64,000 nt of DNA from Candidatus Leptofilum proximum (GTDB taxonomy: Bacteria > Chloroflexota > Anaerolineae > Promineifilales > Promineifilaceae), in NCBI GenBank assembly GCA_016710325.1, contig JADJXK010000001.1, positions 930,001 to 994,000 on the forward strand, in the 5' to 3' direction. Positions 34,326 through 43,575 of the stretch are shown here, piece after piece; the stretch's first letter is position 1; each line of letters starts with the position of its first letter. The notes beneath the pieces are model-generated. The model was given only the letters and a program-made list of their open reading frames with translations. It had not been told where the DNA came from and searched no databases. The position numbers and the translations under genes were made by a program.

Positions 34326-36041
34326 ATGTCTGACGAAACCGTAGTAACCAATAACCCAATGGCCCCCAAAACCGATGGTCCTAACCGTATGCTGATTCTC
34401 GGAGGGGTTGCCGCCCTGGTACTCGTGGCCATCATTGTGGTTGGTGGCATCATTTTGCTGCCACGCCTGTTTGGCGCCGATAAAAGCGCCGTTGCTGGCG
34501 TCATGCCGCCCAACACAAGCATGCTCATCGAGCTGAACGCGCTCAACCTGGCCAACGAAGACGCCAACCGCATCGCCCGTGCTTTCGAAGATGTGTTCGA
34601 CGAAAACGACGTGGAGTTTGACGCCGAAGATCCGAGCAGCGGCCTGGAAAGTCTGGATGACCAGTTGGAAGAAGCCACCGGACTCACCATCACCGATGAC
34701 GTTTTGCCGTGGATTGGCCCGAACCTGGGGATAGGCCTGGTAGAGCTGGATATTGAGGCGATAGATGAAGGCGAGCCGCCCCAGCTCATTTTTGCCGCCA
34801 CCATTCGCGATACGGCCGTTGCCGACATTTTCATCGAAGACCTGATTGACGCCATTGAGGACGAAACCGACAACCGGGTGGATGAGGTCGAGTACGGCGG
34901 CGCACTCGTCTTCGAAGTAGACAGTGACGTTGAAGAGGAGCGGGTGGCTTTCGGCCGTTCCAGCGAAATCTTCTTCTTTGCCGCCAACATCGATCTCCTG
35001 GAAGATGCCATTGATGCCCAACAAGGTGAAAACCTGGGTGACATAGCCGAATACCAGGACACCATCGCCGAGCTCCCCGACGACCGCGCCTTGACCATCT
35101 ACGTCAGCGGCCAGGGCATTGAAGATACCGCTGGCGCCGTGGAAGACAGCGGCGACTTTACAGGCTTTGATGCTGGCACGCTGGAAGACCTGGGCCTACT
35201 CGGCGTAGGCATGTCCCTCACCGCTGTTGCGGAAGGCATTCAGGCAGACTTTGTGGGCAACTTCGAGAGCCTGTCTGAAGAGCAGCAGGCTATGCTGGAT
35301 GCCCAAACTGACGACATTCAAACGGCCGAATTCCTGCCCGAATCCACCTACGTCTTCCTGGTTGGCCAGCGCCTGGACCTGGCCTGGCAAAACGCCCTGG
35401 ATTCCCTGGATGGCGTCAGTGAGGATGATCTGGACGAAGCCATGGACCTGTTTGACGACACGTATGGCTTCAATCCCGGCGATGACCTGCTGCCTTTGCT
35501 CGATGGCGAATACAGCATCGCCCTCATCGACAGCGACGAAGGTCTCATCGCCGAGCAGTTTGACACAGACCTGGGACTGGTCGTAATGGTGGGCACCAGT
35601 AACAGTGATGAGCTGACCGGCGTGGTCGAAGATTTCACCGATGGTCTGGAAGATCAAGAGATGAACGTCGATGATTCCGCCAACGATGATGTGACCATCT
35701 ACGAAGTAGAAGATCCTTCCGGTGAACTGGTTGGCGCATACGGCGTTAGTGAAGATTACCTCATCCTATCCACCAGCGGCGAAACCGTTGAAGCCTTGTT
35801 CCTGGGCGAAGCCAACCTGGCCGACAGCGACAAGTACCAAAACGCCTGGGACGCCTTCCCCCGCGGCACCATCCCGGTAATGTACGTGGACATGGACGGC
35901 CTCCTGGCCGCTCTGGAAGATGTCGATCCCACCGTGGCCGATGTTGTCGATGTGAACCCGGTTTATGCCTTCGCCATGGGCACCCGCACCGATGGGAACA
36001 CCACCCATACTACCCTGATTCTATTTGTCGCTGGTGAGTAA
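34326..36041 (+). CDS. DUF3352-like membrane-anchored acidic protein
   Basis: 571 residues after a GGAGGG ribosome site. A short cytoplasmic N-terminus is followed by one transmembrane helix (about 23-47, ILGGVAALVLVAIIVVGGII). A long, very acidic extracellular domain has the DUF3352 pattern: VAGVMPPNTSMLIELNALNL, GLTITDDVLPWIGPNLGIGL, and a repeat of the same layout with ATGFN-like DTYGFNPGDDLLPLLDGEYS. Two related halves are likely. The function of the family is unknown; abundance in Chloroflexota-like genomes is my recollection only. A strong terminator follows at 36077-36106. Confidence 0.8.
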   Translation: MSDETVVTNNPMAPKTDGPNRMLILGGVAALVLVAIIVVGGIILLPRLFGADKSAVAGVMPPNTSMLIELNALNLANEDANRIARAFEDVFDENDVEFDAEDPSSGLESLDDQLEEATGLTITDDVLPWIGPNLGIGLVELDIEAIDEGEPPQLIFAATIRDTAVADIFIEDLIDAIEDETDNRVDEVEYGGALVFEVDSDVEEERVAFGRSSEIFFFAANIDLLEDAIDAQQGENLGDIAEYQDTIAELPDDRALTIYVSGQGIEDTAGAVEDSGDFTGFDAGTLEDLGLLGVGMSLTAVAEGIQADFVGNFESLSEEQQAMLDAQTDDIQTAEFLPESTYVFLVGQRLDLAWQNALDSLDGVSEDDLDEAMDLFDDTYGFNPGDDLLPLLDGEYSIALIDSDEGLIAEQFDTDLGLVVMVGTSNSDELTGVVEDFTDGLEDQEMNVDDSANDDVTIYEVEDPSGELVGAYGVSEDYLILSTSGETVEALFLGEANLADSDKYQNAWDAFPRGTIPVMYVDMDGLLAALEDVDPTVADVVDVNPVYAFAMGTRTDGNTTHTTLILFVAGE

Positions 36042-36076
36042 CTGAGCATCGGCAAAACCAATTGAAAAACGAAGAA

Positions 36077-36106
36077 AGAGGCTTGCACATTGCAGGCCTC
36101 TTTTTT
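36077..36106 (+). terminator. rho-independent terminator
   Basis: AGAGGC (36077-36082) pairs with GCCTCT (36096-36101), with TGCA-type pairing inside, followed by six T residues. It ends the DUF3352-like transcript. Confidence 0.85.
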
Positions 36107-36322
36107 ATTATTATCCCTAAGCGTTTCTTATCAATCCAATCCAGGCATCTGCAAGCAGATTTGGTAGTTGTGTGCAAGCATCGAGCGGTTAATTTTGCGT
36201 TTATTGACGTGTTTACGGCCGTTCCCGCTGCGTCTTTCCCTGGAGGAATGGAGCCATCACCCATTCATTTTCTGCAAAACAGATGCCCCCACCGTGCGCT
36301 TGCACAACAAATGGAGGCAACC

Positions 36323-39300
36323 TTGCGCAACATCAAACATTTCCTACCTGTTCTGGCTGCTGTGTTCGTTTTACTCATCAGCACAGCCGCTCCCTCCCGA
36401 GCCATCGCCACCGATTTGCTCCTCACCGGCGTGGTGGATGGTCCACTGACCGGCGGCCTGCCCAAGGCGGTGGAGCTGTACGTGATCCACGACATTCCCG
36501 ACCTGAGCATCTACGGCCTGGGCAGCGCCAACAACGGCGGTGGCACCGATGGCCAGGAGTTCACCTTTCCGACCGACTCGGCCAGCGCCGGGCAGTTCCT
36601 GTACGTGGCTTCGGAAGCAGTTGAATTTACCAATTTCTTTGGCTTTGCCCCAGACTACACCGCTTCGGCCGTTTCCGTGAACGGTGACGACGCCGTTGAA
36701 CTGTTCCACAATGGGAGCGTCATCGACACGTTTGGCGATATCAACCTCTCGGGCACCGGCCAGCCGTGGGATTACCTGGATGGTTGGGCCTACCGCGTTT
36801 CCGGCACCGAAGCCGATGGGACGATCTTTAACCTGGCTAATTGGAGCTTCAGCGGCATCAACGCATTAGACAACGAAACCAGCAACGCCACAGCGGCCGT
36901 TCCCTTCCCCAATGGCAGTTTTGTGCCGCTGGCCGGAGACGCCGCTCCTGGTATTGCCAGCACCATCCCGGCCAACGGCGCAATGGGCGTAGCGGTCGAT
37001 GCCACCATCACCCTCACTTTCAGCGAAGCGGTGACGGTCAGCGGCAGTTGGTTTGACATCTCTTGTGCGACGAGTGGGGGGCATACGGCCGTTCCCAGCG
37101 GCGGCCCCACCAGCTATACCCTCGATCCGGATGCCGATTTTGCTTACGGCGAAAGCTGCACCGTCACCCTCTTTGCCGCCCAAGTCAGCGACAACGACAG
37201 TGAAGACCCGCCGGACACCATGTCGGTTGACGTGAGCTTCAGCTTCACTACCGCCAGCCTCAGCCTCACCAGCGTGGTCATCAACGAATACCTGGCCGAC
37301 CCGGCCGATGACCTGCCCGGCGATGCCAACGGCGACGGCACACGTGACAGCAGCGACGACGAGTTCATCGAAATCGTCAACGTCAGCGGAGCGGACCTGG
37401 ACGTCAGCGGCTGGACATTGAGCGACGCGGTGCAGGTGCGCCACACCTTCCCGGCCGATTCAGTGATTCCGGCGGGATGTACGGCCGTCATCTTTGGCGG
37501 TGGTGTGCCCACCGGGGGCTTTGGCGGTGCAGTGGTGCAAACCGCTTCCACCGGCACGCTGGGCCTCAACAACGGGGGCGACACGCTCACGCTGGAAAAC
37601 CCCACCGCCAGCACCCTGGCGGTCGATTATGGCAGCGAGGGTGGCAGCGATCAGTCGCTCACTCGTGACCCAGACATTACCGGCGCTTTTGTGCTGCACA
37701 GCCAAACGGCCGCTTCCGGCGGCACGCTCTTCTCACCCGGCACCCAGCTAGACGGCACGCCCTTTTCCGGCTGCATCTCTGGCCCAACCGTCACCATCAT
37801 GGCCATCCAGGGTGAAGCCCATCTCTCGCCCTACACCGGGCAGGAGGTAGACACCAGCGGCGTGGTCACCGTGGTAGGCAGCAACGGCTTTTACCTGCAA
37901 GACCCCGTCGGTGATGGCAATGAAGCCACCTCAGACGCCGTCTTCGTGTTCACCGGGTCGGCCCCCACGGTGACCGTGGGCGACGCCCTCACCATCACCG
38001 CCACCGTCGCGGAGTTTTATCCCGGCGGCTTCGGCTCGGGCAACCTGGCCACGACGGAGCTGACCAACGCCACGATTGCGGTGACCAGCAGCGGTAATGC
38101 CCTGCCTGCGCCAGTTGTGTTGGGGGTGAACGGCCGTATCCCGCCCCACACTATCATCGACGATGACTCCACCGGCGATGCCAACTCCACGCCCACCTTC
38201 GACCCCGCCAGCGACGGCCTCGACTTCTATGAAAGCGTGGAAGCCATGCTGGTCCAGGTGAACGATGCCCAGGTGGTGGGCGGCACCGCTTTTGGCGAAA
38301 TTATCGTTGTAAGCGACATGGGCGCTAACGCTACTGGCCTGACGGCGCGTGGTGGCCTGGTCATCAGCCCGACGGATTTCAATCCAGAGCGCATCATGAT
38401 CGATGATGCCCTGGTGTTTGACGAGCCGGACGCCAACGTCGGCGATACCTTCACCGCCCCCATCGTCGGCGTGATGGACTACAGCTTCGGCAACTTCAAA
38501 ATCCTTAACTTTGATCCGCTGCCGCCGCTGAACAGCAGCTTCGCTGCCGAAAGCACCGGCCTGGCGGGCAGCAGCACGGCGCTGACGATGGCCACCTTCA
38601 ACGTGGAAAACCTCAGCCCCAACGACAGCCAGGACAAATTCGATGCCCTGGCCAGCCAGATCGTCAACAGCCTGAATGCGCCCGTCATCCTGAGCCTAGA
38701 AGAGATTCAGGACAATACCGGCACAACCAACGACGGTGTCACTGATGCCAGCCAGACCTATGGCCAGCTCATCGCCGCTATCCAGGCGGCTGGTGGCCCG
38801 CTCTACGAGTACCGGGAAATTGCCCCGCAGGACCTGATGGACGGCGGCGCGCCGGGTGGCAACATCCGCGTTGGCTTCCTCTTCCAACCCGCCCTGGTCA
38901 CCTTTGTTGACCGTCCCGGCGGTGATGCGGTGACCAGTACAACGGCCGTCCTGGGCACCGGTGGCGTAGAACTCAGCGCCAGCCCTGGCCGCATCGACCC
39001 CACCAACGCAGCCTGGACCGACAGCCGCAAGCCGCTGGCGGGTGAATTCATCTTCAAAGGCCAAAAGCTCATTGTGATTGCCAACCACTTCAACTCTAAA
39101 GGCGGCGATAATCCGCTGTTTGGCCGGGTTCAGCCGCCAGTACTCGCTTCCGAGGTGCAACGCTTGGAGCAGGCAGCGGTAGTCAACAGCTTTGTACAGC
39201 AAATCCTGGCGCTGGATGCCAATGCCAACGTCATCGTGATGGGCGATCTCAACGACTTCCAATTCTCCGCACCAGTCCAAACGCTGGTAGGCAGCGAGCT

Positions 39301-39925
39301 GCACAACCTGATCGACACCCTGCCGCCCACCGAGCAGTACACCTATCAGTTCGAAGGCAATCTGCAAGTTCTGGACCACCTTCTCGTCAGCGACAATCTG
39401 TTCAACAACCTCTTTGCCGATGTGGATGTGGTGCACGGCAATGCGGAGCGTGACACGGATCTGCGCGTCACAGATCATGATCCGGTGGTGGCGCTGTTCA
39501 ACTTCGACAGTTCAAGCTACGTCATCAACGAGGATGGTTGTTATGTGGTAGCCCTGGAAGGCAGCCCGTTTGTCGGCCCGGCCTCTAACGTGGTAGTTGG
39601 TGATCCAGGTTACTTCGGCATCCGCTTTCACGTAGGGCGCTGGGGCTATGCCCAGGGGTTTGGCTATGACGCCTGCTACGAAATCCACGGCACCAACCGT
39701 TCAGAAGTTATCACTGGTGGCCTGGCCGATGACACCATTTTTGGCTATGGCGGGCACGACTACCTAATGGGCCTGTCTGGTAATGACACCTTCACCGGCG
39801 GCAAAGGCGCTGACTGGTTCCTCGGTGGTGCTGGTTGGGACAAGGTGCTGGACTACCAACGAAGGGTCGATTTCTGCCTGAGCGTGGAAAGTGGCTGCAA
39901 GTGGTGTGTTAAGCGGAAGTTCTAA
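36323..39925 (+). CDS. secreted multidomain endonuclease/exonuclease/phosphatase-like protein
   Basis: About 1200 residues from TTG 36323, which has GGAGG 5 bp upstream and begins a clean signal peptide (NIKHFLPVLAAVFVLLISTA). An ATG at 36311 is the alternative. Order: LTD-like domain near 25-190, a bacterial Ig-like domain (STIPANGAMGVAVDATITL), a lamin-tail domain (VVINEYLADPADDLPGDANG), an OB-like stretch as in ExeM nucleases, then the EEP catalytic domain: MATFNVENLSP, ILSLEEIQD, VIANHFNSKGGD, VMGDLNDF and RVTDHDPVV. An RTX-like tail (GGLADDTIFGYGGHDYLMG) ends it. It is probably an extracellular DNase scavenging phosphate or nucleosides. Confidence 0.87.
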   Translation: MRNIKHFLPVLAAVFVLLISTAAPSRAIATDLLLTGVVDGPLTGGLPKAVELYVIHDIPDLSIYGLGSANNGGGTDGQEFTFPTDSASAGQFLYVASEAVEFTNFFGFAPDYTASAVSVNGDDAVELFHNGSVIDTFGDINLSGTGQPWDYLDGWAYRVSGTEADGTIFNLANWSFSGINALDNETSNATAAVPFPNGSFVPLAGDAAPGIASTIPANGAMGVAVDATITLTFSEAVTVSGSWFDISCATSGGHTAVPSGGPTSYTLDPDADFAYGESCTVTLFAAQVSDNDSEDPPDTMSVDVSFSFTTASLSLTSVVINEYLADPADDLPGDANGDGTRDSSDDEFIEIVNVSGADLDVSGWTLSDAVQVRHTFPADSVIPAGCTAVIFGGGVPTGGFGGAVVQTASTGTLGLNNGGDTLTLENPTASTLAVDYGSEGGSDQSLTRDPDITGAFVLHSQTAASGGTLFSPGTQLDGTPFSGCISGPTVTIMAIQGEAHLSPYTGQEVDTSGVVTVVGSNGFYLQDPVGDGNEATSDAVFVFTGSAPTVTVGDALTITATVAEFYPGGFGSGNLATTELTNATIAVTSSGNALPAPVVLGVNGRIPPHTIIDDDSTGDANSTPTFDPASDGLDFYESVEAMLVQVNDAQVVGGTAFGEIIVVSDMGANATGLTARGGLVISPTDFNPERIMIDDALVFDEPDANVGDTFTAPIVGVMDYSFGNFKILNFDPLPPLNSSFAAESTGLAGSSTALTMATFNVENLSPNDSQDKFDALASQIVNSLNAPVILSLEEIQDNTGTTNDGVTDASQTYGQLIAAIQAAGGPLYEYREIAPQDLMDGGAPGGNIRVGFLFQPALVTFVDRPGGDAVTSTTAVLGTGGVELSASPGRIDPTNAAWTDSRKPLAGEFIFKGQKLIVIANHFNSKGGDNPLFGRVQPPVLASEVQRLEQAAVVNSFVQQILALDANANVIVMGDLNDFQFSAPVQTLVGSELHNLIDTLPPTEQYTYQFEGNLQVLDHLLVSDNLFNNLFADVDVVHGNAERDTDLRVTDHDPVVALFNFDSSSYVINEDGCYVVALEGSPFVGPASNVVVGDPGYFGIRFHVGRWGYAQGFGYDACYEIHGTNRSEVITGGLADDTIFGYGGHDYLMGLSGNDTFTGGKGADWFLGGAGWDKVLDYQRRVDFCLSVESGCKWCVKRKF

Positions 39926-40091
39926 GCAGTGGGGTCATGGGCAGGGGCATGCTCGGCGTCTGTTGGGTCACGCCGAGAACGTGACCTGCCTATGACTTCC
40001 GGCACATCAACTGGCCCTAGCCATTCGGTATACTGAGCGCATATTCAATAACAGACAGAAGCCAAATGGCTTATCGTTTTGGAGGAAACAA

Positions 40092-40619
40092 ATGAAAATG
40101 CGCAAAAACAATTCAGTAAGTGGTCTATTTTTAGTGGCATTGGGGCTAATTTTCTTAGCCGGGCAGTTTGTCACGTTTGACTTGTCGGAAAGCCTGGGGC
40201 TGCTGGTAGTCCCCACACTGGGAGCTCTATTCCTTGTTTGGGGCATCCTGACGCGCAATAGTGGGCTCATGATTCCCGGCGGCATCCTGAGCGGCATTGG
40301 CTGGGGTGCTTACGCCATCGAAGGGCCGTTTGCCATCTGGCAGGGTGATAGTGAAGGCGGGGTGTTCCTCATCTTCCTGGGTCTGGGCTTTGGGCTGATT
40401 ACGCTGGTAACGGCCGTATTCACCAACAAAACACACTGGTGGGCCCTCATCCCCGGCAGCATCATTGCCTTCGTTGGTCTGGCTGTCCTCTTTGGCGGCG
40501 CTTTGCTGACGCTGCTAACCTGGGTGGGCAAGTTGTGGCCTTTGGCGCTCATTCTGCTGGGTATCAGCCTCCTGCTGAACGCCAATAAAAACAAGTCCGA
40601 AAAAGAAAAGCTGGTCTAA
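40092..40619 (+). CDS. small multi-span membrane protein
   Basis: 175 residues with about five hydrophobic segments (FLVALGLIFLAGQFV, LLVVPTLGALFLVWGIL, MIPGGILSGIGWGAY, FLIFLGLGFGLITLV, IPGSIIAFVGLAVLF, LWPLALILLGISLLL) and a Lys/Glu tail. The pattern of short helices and a terminal LWPLALILLGI resembles the LiaF/DUF5668 transmembrane group of envelope-stress proteins. Substrate or partner is unknown. GGAGG precedes the ATG, and a terminator follows closely. Confidence 0.75.
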   Translation: MKMRKNNSVSGLFLVALGLIFLAGQFVTFDLSESLGLLVVPTLGALFLVWGILTRNSGLMIPGGILSGIGWGAYAIEGPFAIWQGDSEGGVFLIFLGLGFGLITLVTAVFTNKTHWWALIPGSIIAFVGLAVLFGGALLTLLTWVGKLWPLALILLGISLLLNANKNKSEKEKLV

Positions 40620-40640
40620 ATAAATCCAGCCAAGCAACAA

Positions 40641-40681
40641 AAAACCGCTGCACCGGGAAACACTGGCGCAGCGGTTTTTTT
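40641..40681 (+). terminator. rho-independent terminator
   Basis: AAAACCGCTGC (40641-40651) pairs with GCAGCGGTTTT (40668-40678) and runs into a T tract to 40681. Confidence 0.9.
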
Positions 40682-40831
40682 GTGTAAAGTATGGTTGCGC
40701 ATACATATTTTTTACCTTCCTTTTATCTTTTTCTTACACACGTCCGTCACAATAAAAAGTGAACTGCTTTAAAGAATTGAAGCAGCCAGTAAACGAGTAA
40801 AACGTATCTAAAAAAATTTAGGAGGTATAAC

Positions 40832-41302
40832 ATGAACACTATGATCCGTTGGAATCCATTTGGTGAAATGGCCCGAATGCGCAATGAGATTGACCGGCTG
40901 TTCGAAGATGCCTTCAATGCACCGGCTGGCAAATGGGATCGCAGCACTGTGTGGGGCTTCCCGCTTGATGTGACCGAAAACGATGAAACCTTCACGGTGA
41001 AAGCGGCCGTTCCCGGCATGAACCCCGATGACTTAGACATCACCATCAGCGATAGCGTGCTCACCATCAAGGGTGAGACCCGCTCGGAAGAGAGCCGCGA
41101 AGACGAAAGAGTTCATCTGCGTGAGCGTCGTTTTGGTAGCTTTATGCGCAGCATCAGCCTGCCCACCCCGGTTGAAAGTGACAACGTAGACGCGACCTAT
41201 GAAAACGGTGTCCTTACGCTCAACATCCCCAAAGCGGAAGCCGTCAAGCCAAAACGCATCTCGGTGAAGGCGGGTAACGGAGCCACCGTTGTTGAAGGTT
41301 AA
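40832..41302 (+). CDS. Hsp20/alpha-crystallin small heat shock protein
   Basis: 156 residues after AGGAGG. N-terminal MIRWNPFGEMARMRNEIDRL, then the alpha-crystallin domain (about 40-145) with FTVKAAVPGMNPDDLDITIS, GETRSEESREDERVHLRERR and the closing NGVLTLNIPKAEAVKPKRIS, where the GVLTLNIPK strand carries the family signature. It holds unfolding proteins for refolding by DnaK. An inverted repeat CTGCTT/AAGCAG (about 40765-40786) in the leader may be regulatory. No CIRCE or HAIR site was seen. Confidence 0.93.
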   Translation: MNTMIRWNPFGEMARMRNEIDRLFEDAFNAPAGKWDRSTVWGFPLDVTENDETFTVKAAVPGMNPDDLDITISDSVLTIKGETRSEESREDERVHLRERRFGSFMRSISLPTPVESDNVDATYENGVLTLNIPKAEAVKPKRISVKAGNGATVVEG

Positions 41303-41333
41303 TTTTACCAACATCGCTAACTGCTAACTTTGC

Positions 41334-41370
41334 AGGCGCTGGAGCTACTTTCTCCAGCGCCTGTTTTTTT
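41334..41370 (+). terminator. rho-independent terminator
   Basis: AGGCGCTGGAG (41334-41344) pairs with CTCCAGCGCCT (41352-41362), followed by GTTTTTTT. It ends the Hsp20 transcript. Confidence 0.9.
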
Positions 41371-41562
41371 AGACGGCCGTTTCCCAACACAATCCACTTT
41401 ATTCACCGCGCAAACGATTCTCTAACGGCCGTCTTACAAAAATCATATGCAGTTTGGGCACAATATGGCCACAGGTTTTTTACATAAGCAATCCAACCAA
41501 AATAACAAAAAACGAACATTCGACACGAAAAGATCGAAAATGGTATTGAGAGGAGTATGAAC

Positions 41563-43473
41563 ATGAGCAAGATTATTGGTATCGACTTAGGGACAACCAA
41601 CTCGGTTGTCAGCGTGATGGAAGGTGGCGACGCCGTCGTTATTCCATCCGCCGAAGGTGGAAACACCACCCCTTCCATCGTCGCCTTCAACAAAAAAGGG
41701 GAACGTCTCGTCGGCCAGACCGCTAAACGGCAGGCTGTTGTGAATCCAGACAACACCATTTACTCCGTGAAGCGCCTGATGGGCCGCCGGATTGACGCTG
41801 AAGAAACGAAGCGCACCCAAAACATGGTGCCCTATGAAATTGTCGCTGGGCCGCAGCAAGATGCCCGCGTGAATATTCCCGTCGTGGATAAAACCTATTC
41901 GCCACAGGAAATCTCGGCCTTCATCCTGCAAAAACTTAAGCGAGACGCAGAAGCGTACTTAGGCACCAACGTGACCCAGGCGGTCATCACGGTGCCTGCT
42001 TACTTCAACGACAGCCAGCGCCAGGCAACCAAAGACGCCGGCAAAATTGCTGGCCTGGAAGTGCTGCGTATCATCAACGAGCCAACGGCCGCAGCCCTGG
42101 CTTACGGTTTAGACAAGCAAGAAGACCAGACCATCCTGGTGTTTGACCTCGGTGGCGGTACCTTCGACGTTTCCGTTCTGGAAGTGGGCGAAGGTGTGGT
42201 GGAAGTAAAGGCCACCAACGGCGACACCCATCTGGGTGGCGATGACTGGGATGAGCGGATTGTCAACTGGATGATCGAAGAGTTCCGCAAGGATCAGGGT
42301 ATCGACCTGAGCCAGGACCGCCAGGCTTTGCAGCGTCTGCGTGAAGCGGCCGAAAAAGCCAAGATCGAGCTGTCGTCCCTGATGCAGACAGAGCTGAACC
42401 TGCCCTTCATCACCGCCGACGCCAACGGTCCCAAGCACTTGCAGCTGACGCTGACCCGGGCCAAATTCGAGCAGTTGACCGAGGACCTGGTGCAGCGCTG
42501 CCGCCAACCGTTTGAGCGCGCGCTGGACGATGCTGGTCTTTCGGCCAAGGATATTGATGAAGTTGTGCTGGTCGGTGGTTCTACCCGTATGCCGATGATT
42601 CAGGAACTGGTGCAAAACCTGACTAACAAAGCGCCAAACAAGAGCGTCAACCCGGATGAGGTTGTGGCCTTAGGCGCGGCAATTCAGGGCGGTGTGCTGG
42701 CCGGTGACGTCAAAGACGTCCTGCTGCTGGATGTGACGCCGCTGAGCCTGGGTTTGGAGACGCTCGGTGGTGTGATGACCCCGCTGATTCCGCGGAACAC
42801 CACCATCCCAACCCGCAAAACGGAAACATTTAGCACGGCCGAAGATAACCAAACGGCCGTTGATGTGCACGTCTTGCAGGGTGAGCGCCCGATGGCTAAA
42901 GACAACAAAACCCTGGGCATGTTCCGCCTGGACGGAATTCCCCCGGCACCGCGTGGTTTGCCACAAATTGAGGTAACATTCGACATTGATGCAAACGGCA
43001 TCCTGGATGTAACCGCCAAAGACAAGGCAACCGGCAAGGAACAGAAGATTCAGATCACCGCATCGACCAACCTGTCCGAATCTGAAGTTGAAAGCATGGT
43101 GAACGCCGCCAAGCAGCACGAGGCGGAAGACGCCAAGCTGCGCGAGCTGATCCAGGCGCGCAACCAGGCCGATCAGATGATCTACGCCACGGAAAAGAGC
43201 CTGAACGAGTTGGGTGACAAAGTCAACGAAGGTGAAAAGAGCCGGATCGAAGGCATGATTGCTGAACTGAAAACGGCCGTCACCACCGAAGACACCAACC
43301 GCATCAAAACGCTGACCGAACAGCTGCAGCAGGCCAGCTACGCGCTGAGCCAGCAGTTGTACCAAAGCCAGCAGCCTGGCAGCCAGGCGCCCAGCGGCAA
43401 CGGCCACGGCGATGGCCGCGACGGCCAGGAAAACCCGGATGACGTCGTCGAAGGCGAATTCCAGGAGATGTAA
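41563..43473 (+). CDS. dnaK: chaperone DnaK (Hsp70)
   Basis: 636 residues from the ATG at 41563; AGGAG at 41551-41555 is 7 bp away, while the earlier ATG at 41557 is too close. ATPase domain: IIGIDLGTTNSVVSVMEGG, VITVPAYFNDSQRQATKDAG, LVFDLGGGTFDVSVLE and VLVGGSTRMPMIQ. Substrate domain: DVTPLSLGLETLGGVMTPLI, and a lid ending in EGEFQEM. Full length for the family. It works with the J-protein encoded next; grpE is not in this window. A repeat array separates the two. Confidence 0.97.
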   Translation: MSKIIGIDLGTTNSVVSVMEGGDAVVIPSAEGGNTTPSIVAFNKKGERLVGQTAKRQAVVNPDNTIYSVKRLMGRRIDAEETKRTQNMVPYEIVAGPQQDARVNIPVVDKTYSPQEISAFILQKLKRDAEAYLGTNVTQAVITVPAYFNDSQRQATKDAGKIAGLEVLRIINEPTAAALAYGLDKQEDQTILVFDLGGGTFDVSVLEVGEGVVEVKATNGDTHLGGDDWDERIVNWMIEEFRKDQGIDLSQDRQALQRLREAAEKAKIELSSLMQTELNLPFITADANGPKHLQLTLTRAKFEQLTEDLVQRCRQPFERALDDAGLSAKDIDEVVLVGGSTRMPMIQELVQNLTNKAPNKSVNPDEVVALGAAIQGGVLAGDVKDVLLLDVTPLSLGLETLGGVMTPLIPRNTTIPTRKTETFSTAEDNQTAVDVHVLQGERPMAKDNKTLGMFRLDGIPPAPRGLPQIEVTFDIDANGILDVTAKDKATGKEQKIQITASTNLSESEVESMVNAAKQHEAEDAKLRELIQARNQADQMIYATEKSLNELGDKVNEGEKSRIEGMIAELKTAVTTEDTNRIKTLTEQLQQASYALSQQLYQSQQPGSQAPSGNGHGDGRDGQENPDDVVEGEFQEM

Positions 43474-43476
43474 TTG

Positions 43477-43556
43477 AGTAAAAAGTGAAAAGTAAAAAGT
43501 GGAGGGCCAATTGTGCCACTTCTCACTTTTTACTTTTCACTCTATCACTTTTCACT
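43477..43556. repeat. AGTGAAAAGTAAAA heptamer array, inverted
   Basis: AGTAAAA, AGTGAAA, AGTAAAA and AGTGGAG (43477-43504) face TCTCACT, TTTTACT, TTTCACT and similar units to 43556. It occupies the dnaK-cbpA gap. Related units lie at 61167-61198 and 61263-61287. Confidence 0.85.
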
Positions 43557-43575
43557 TCAAAATTAGGAAGGGCCA

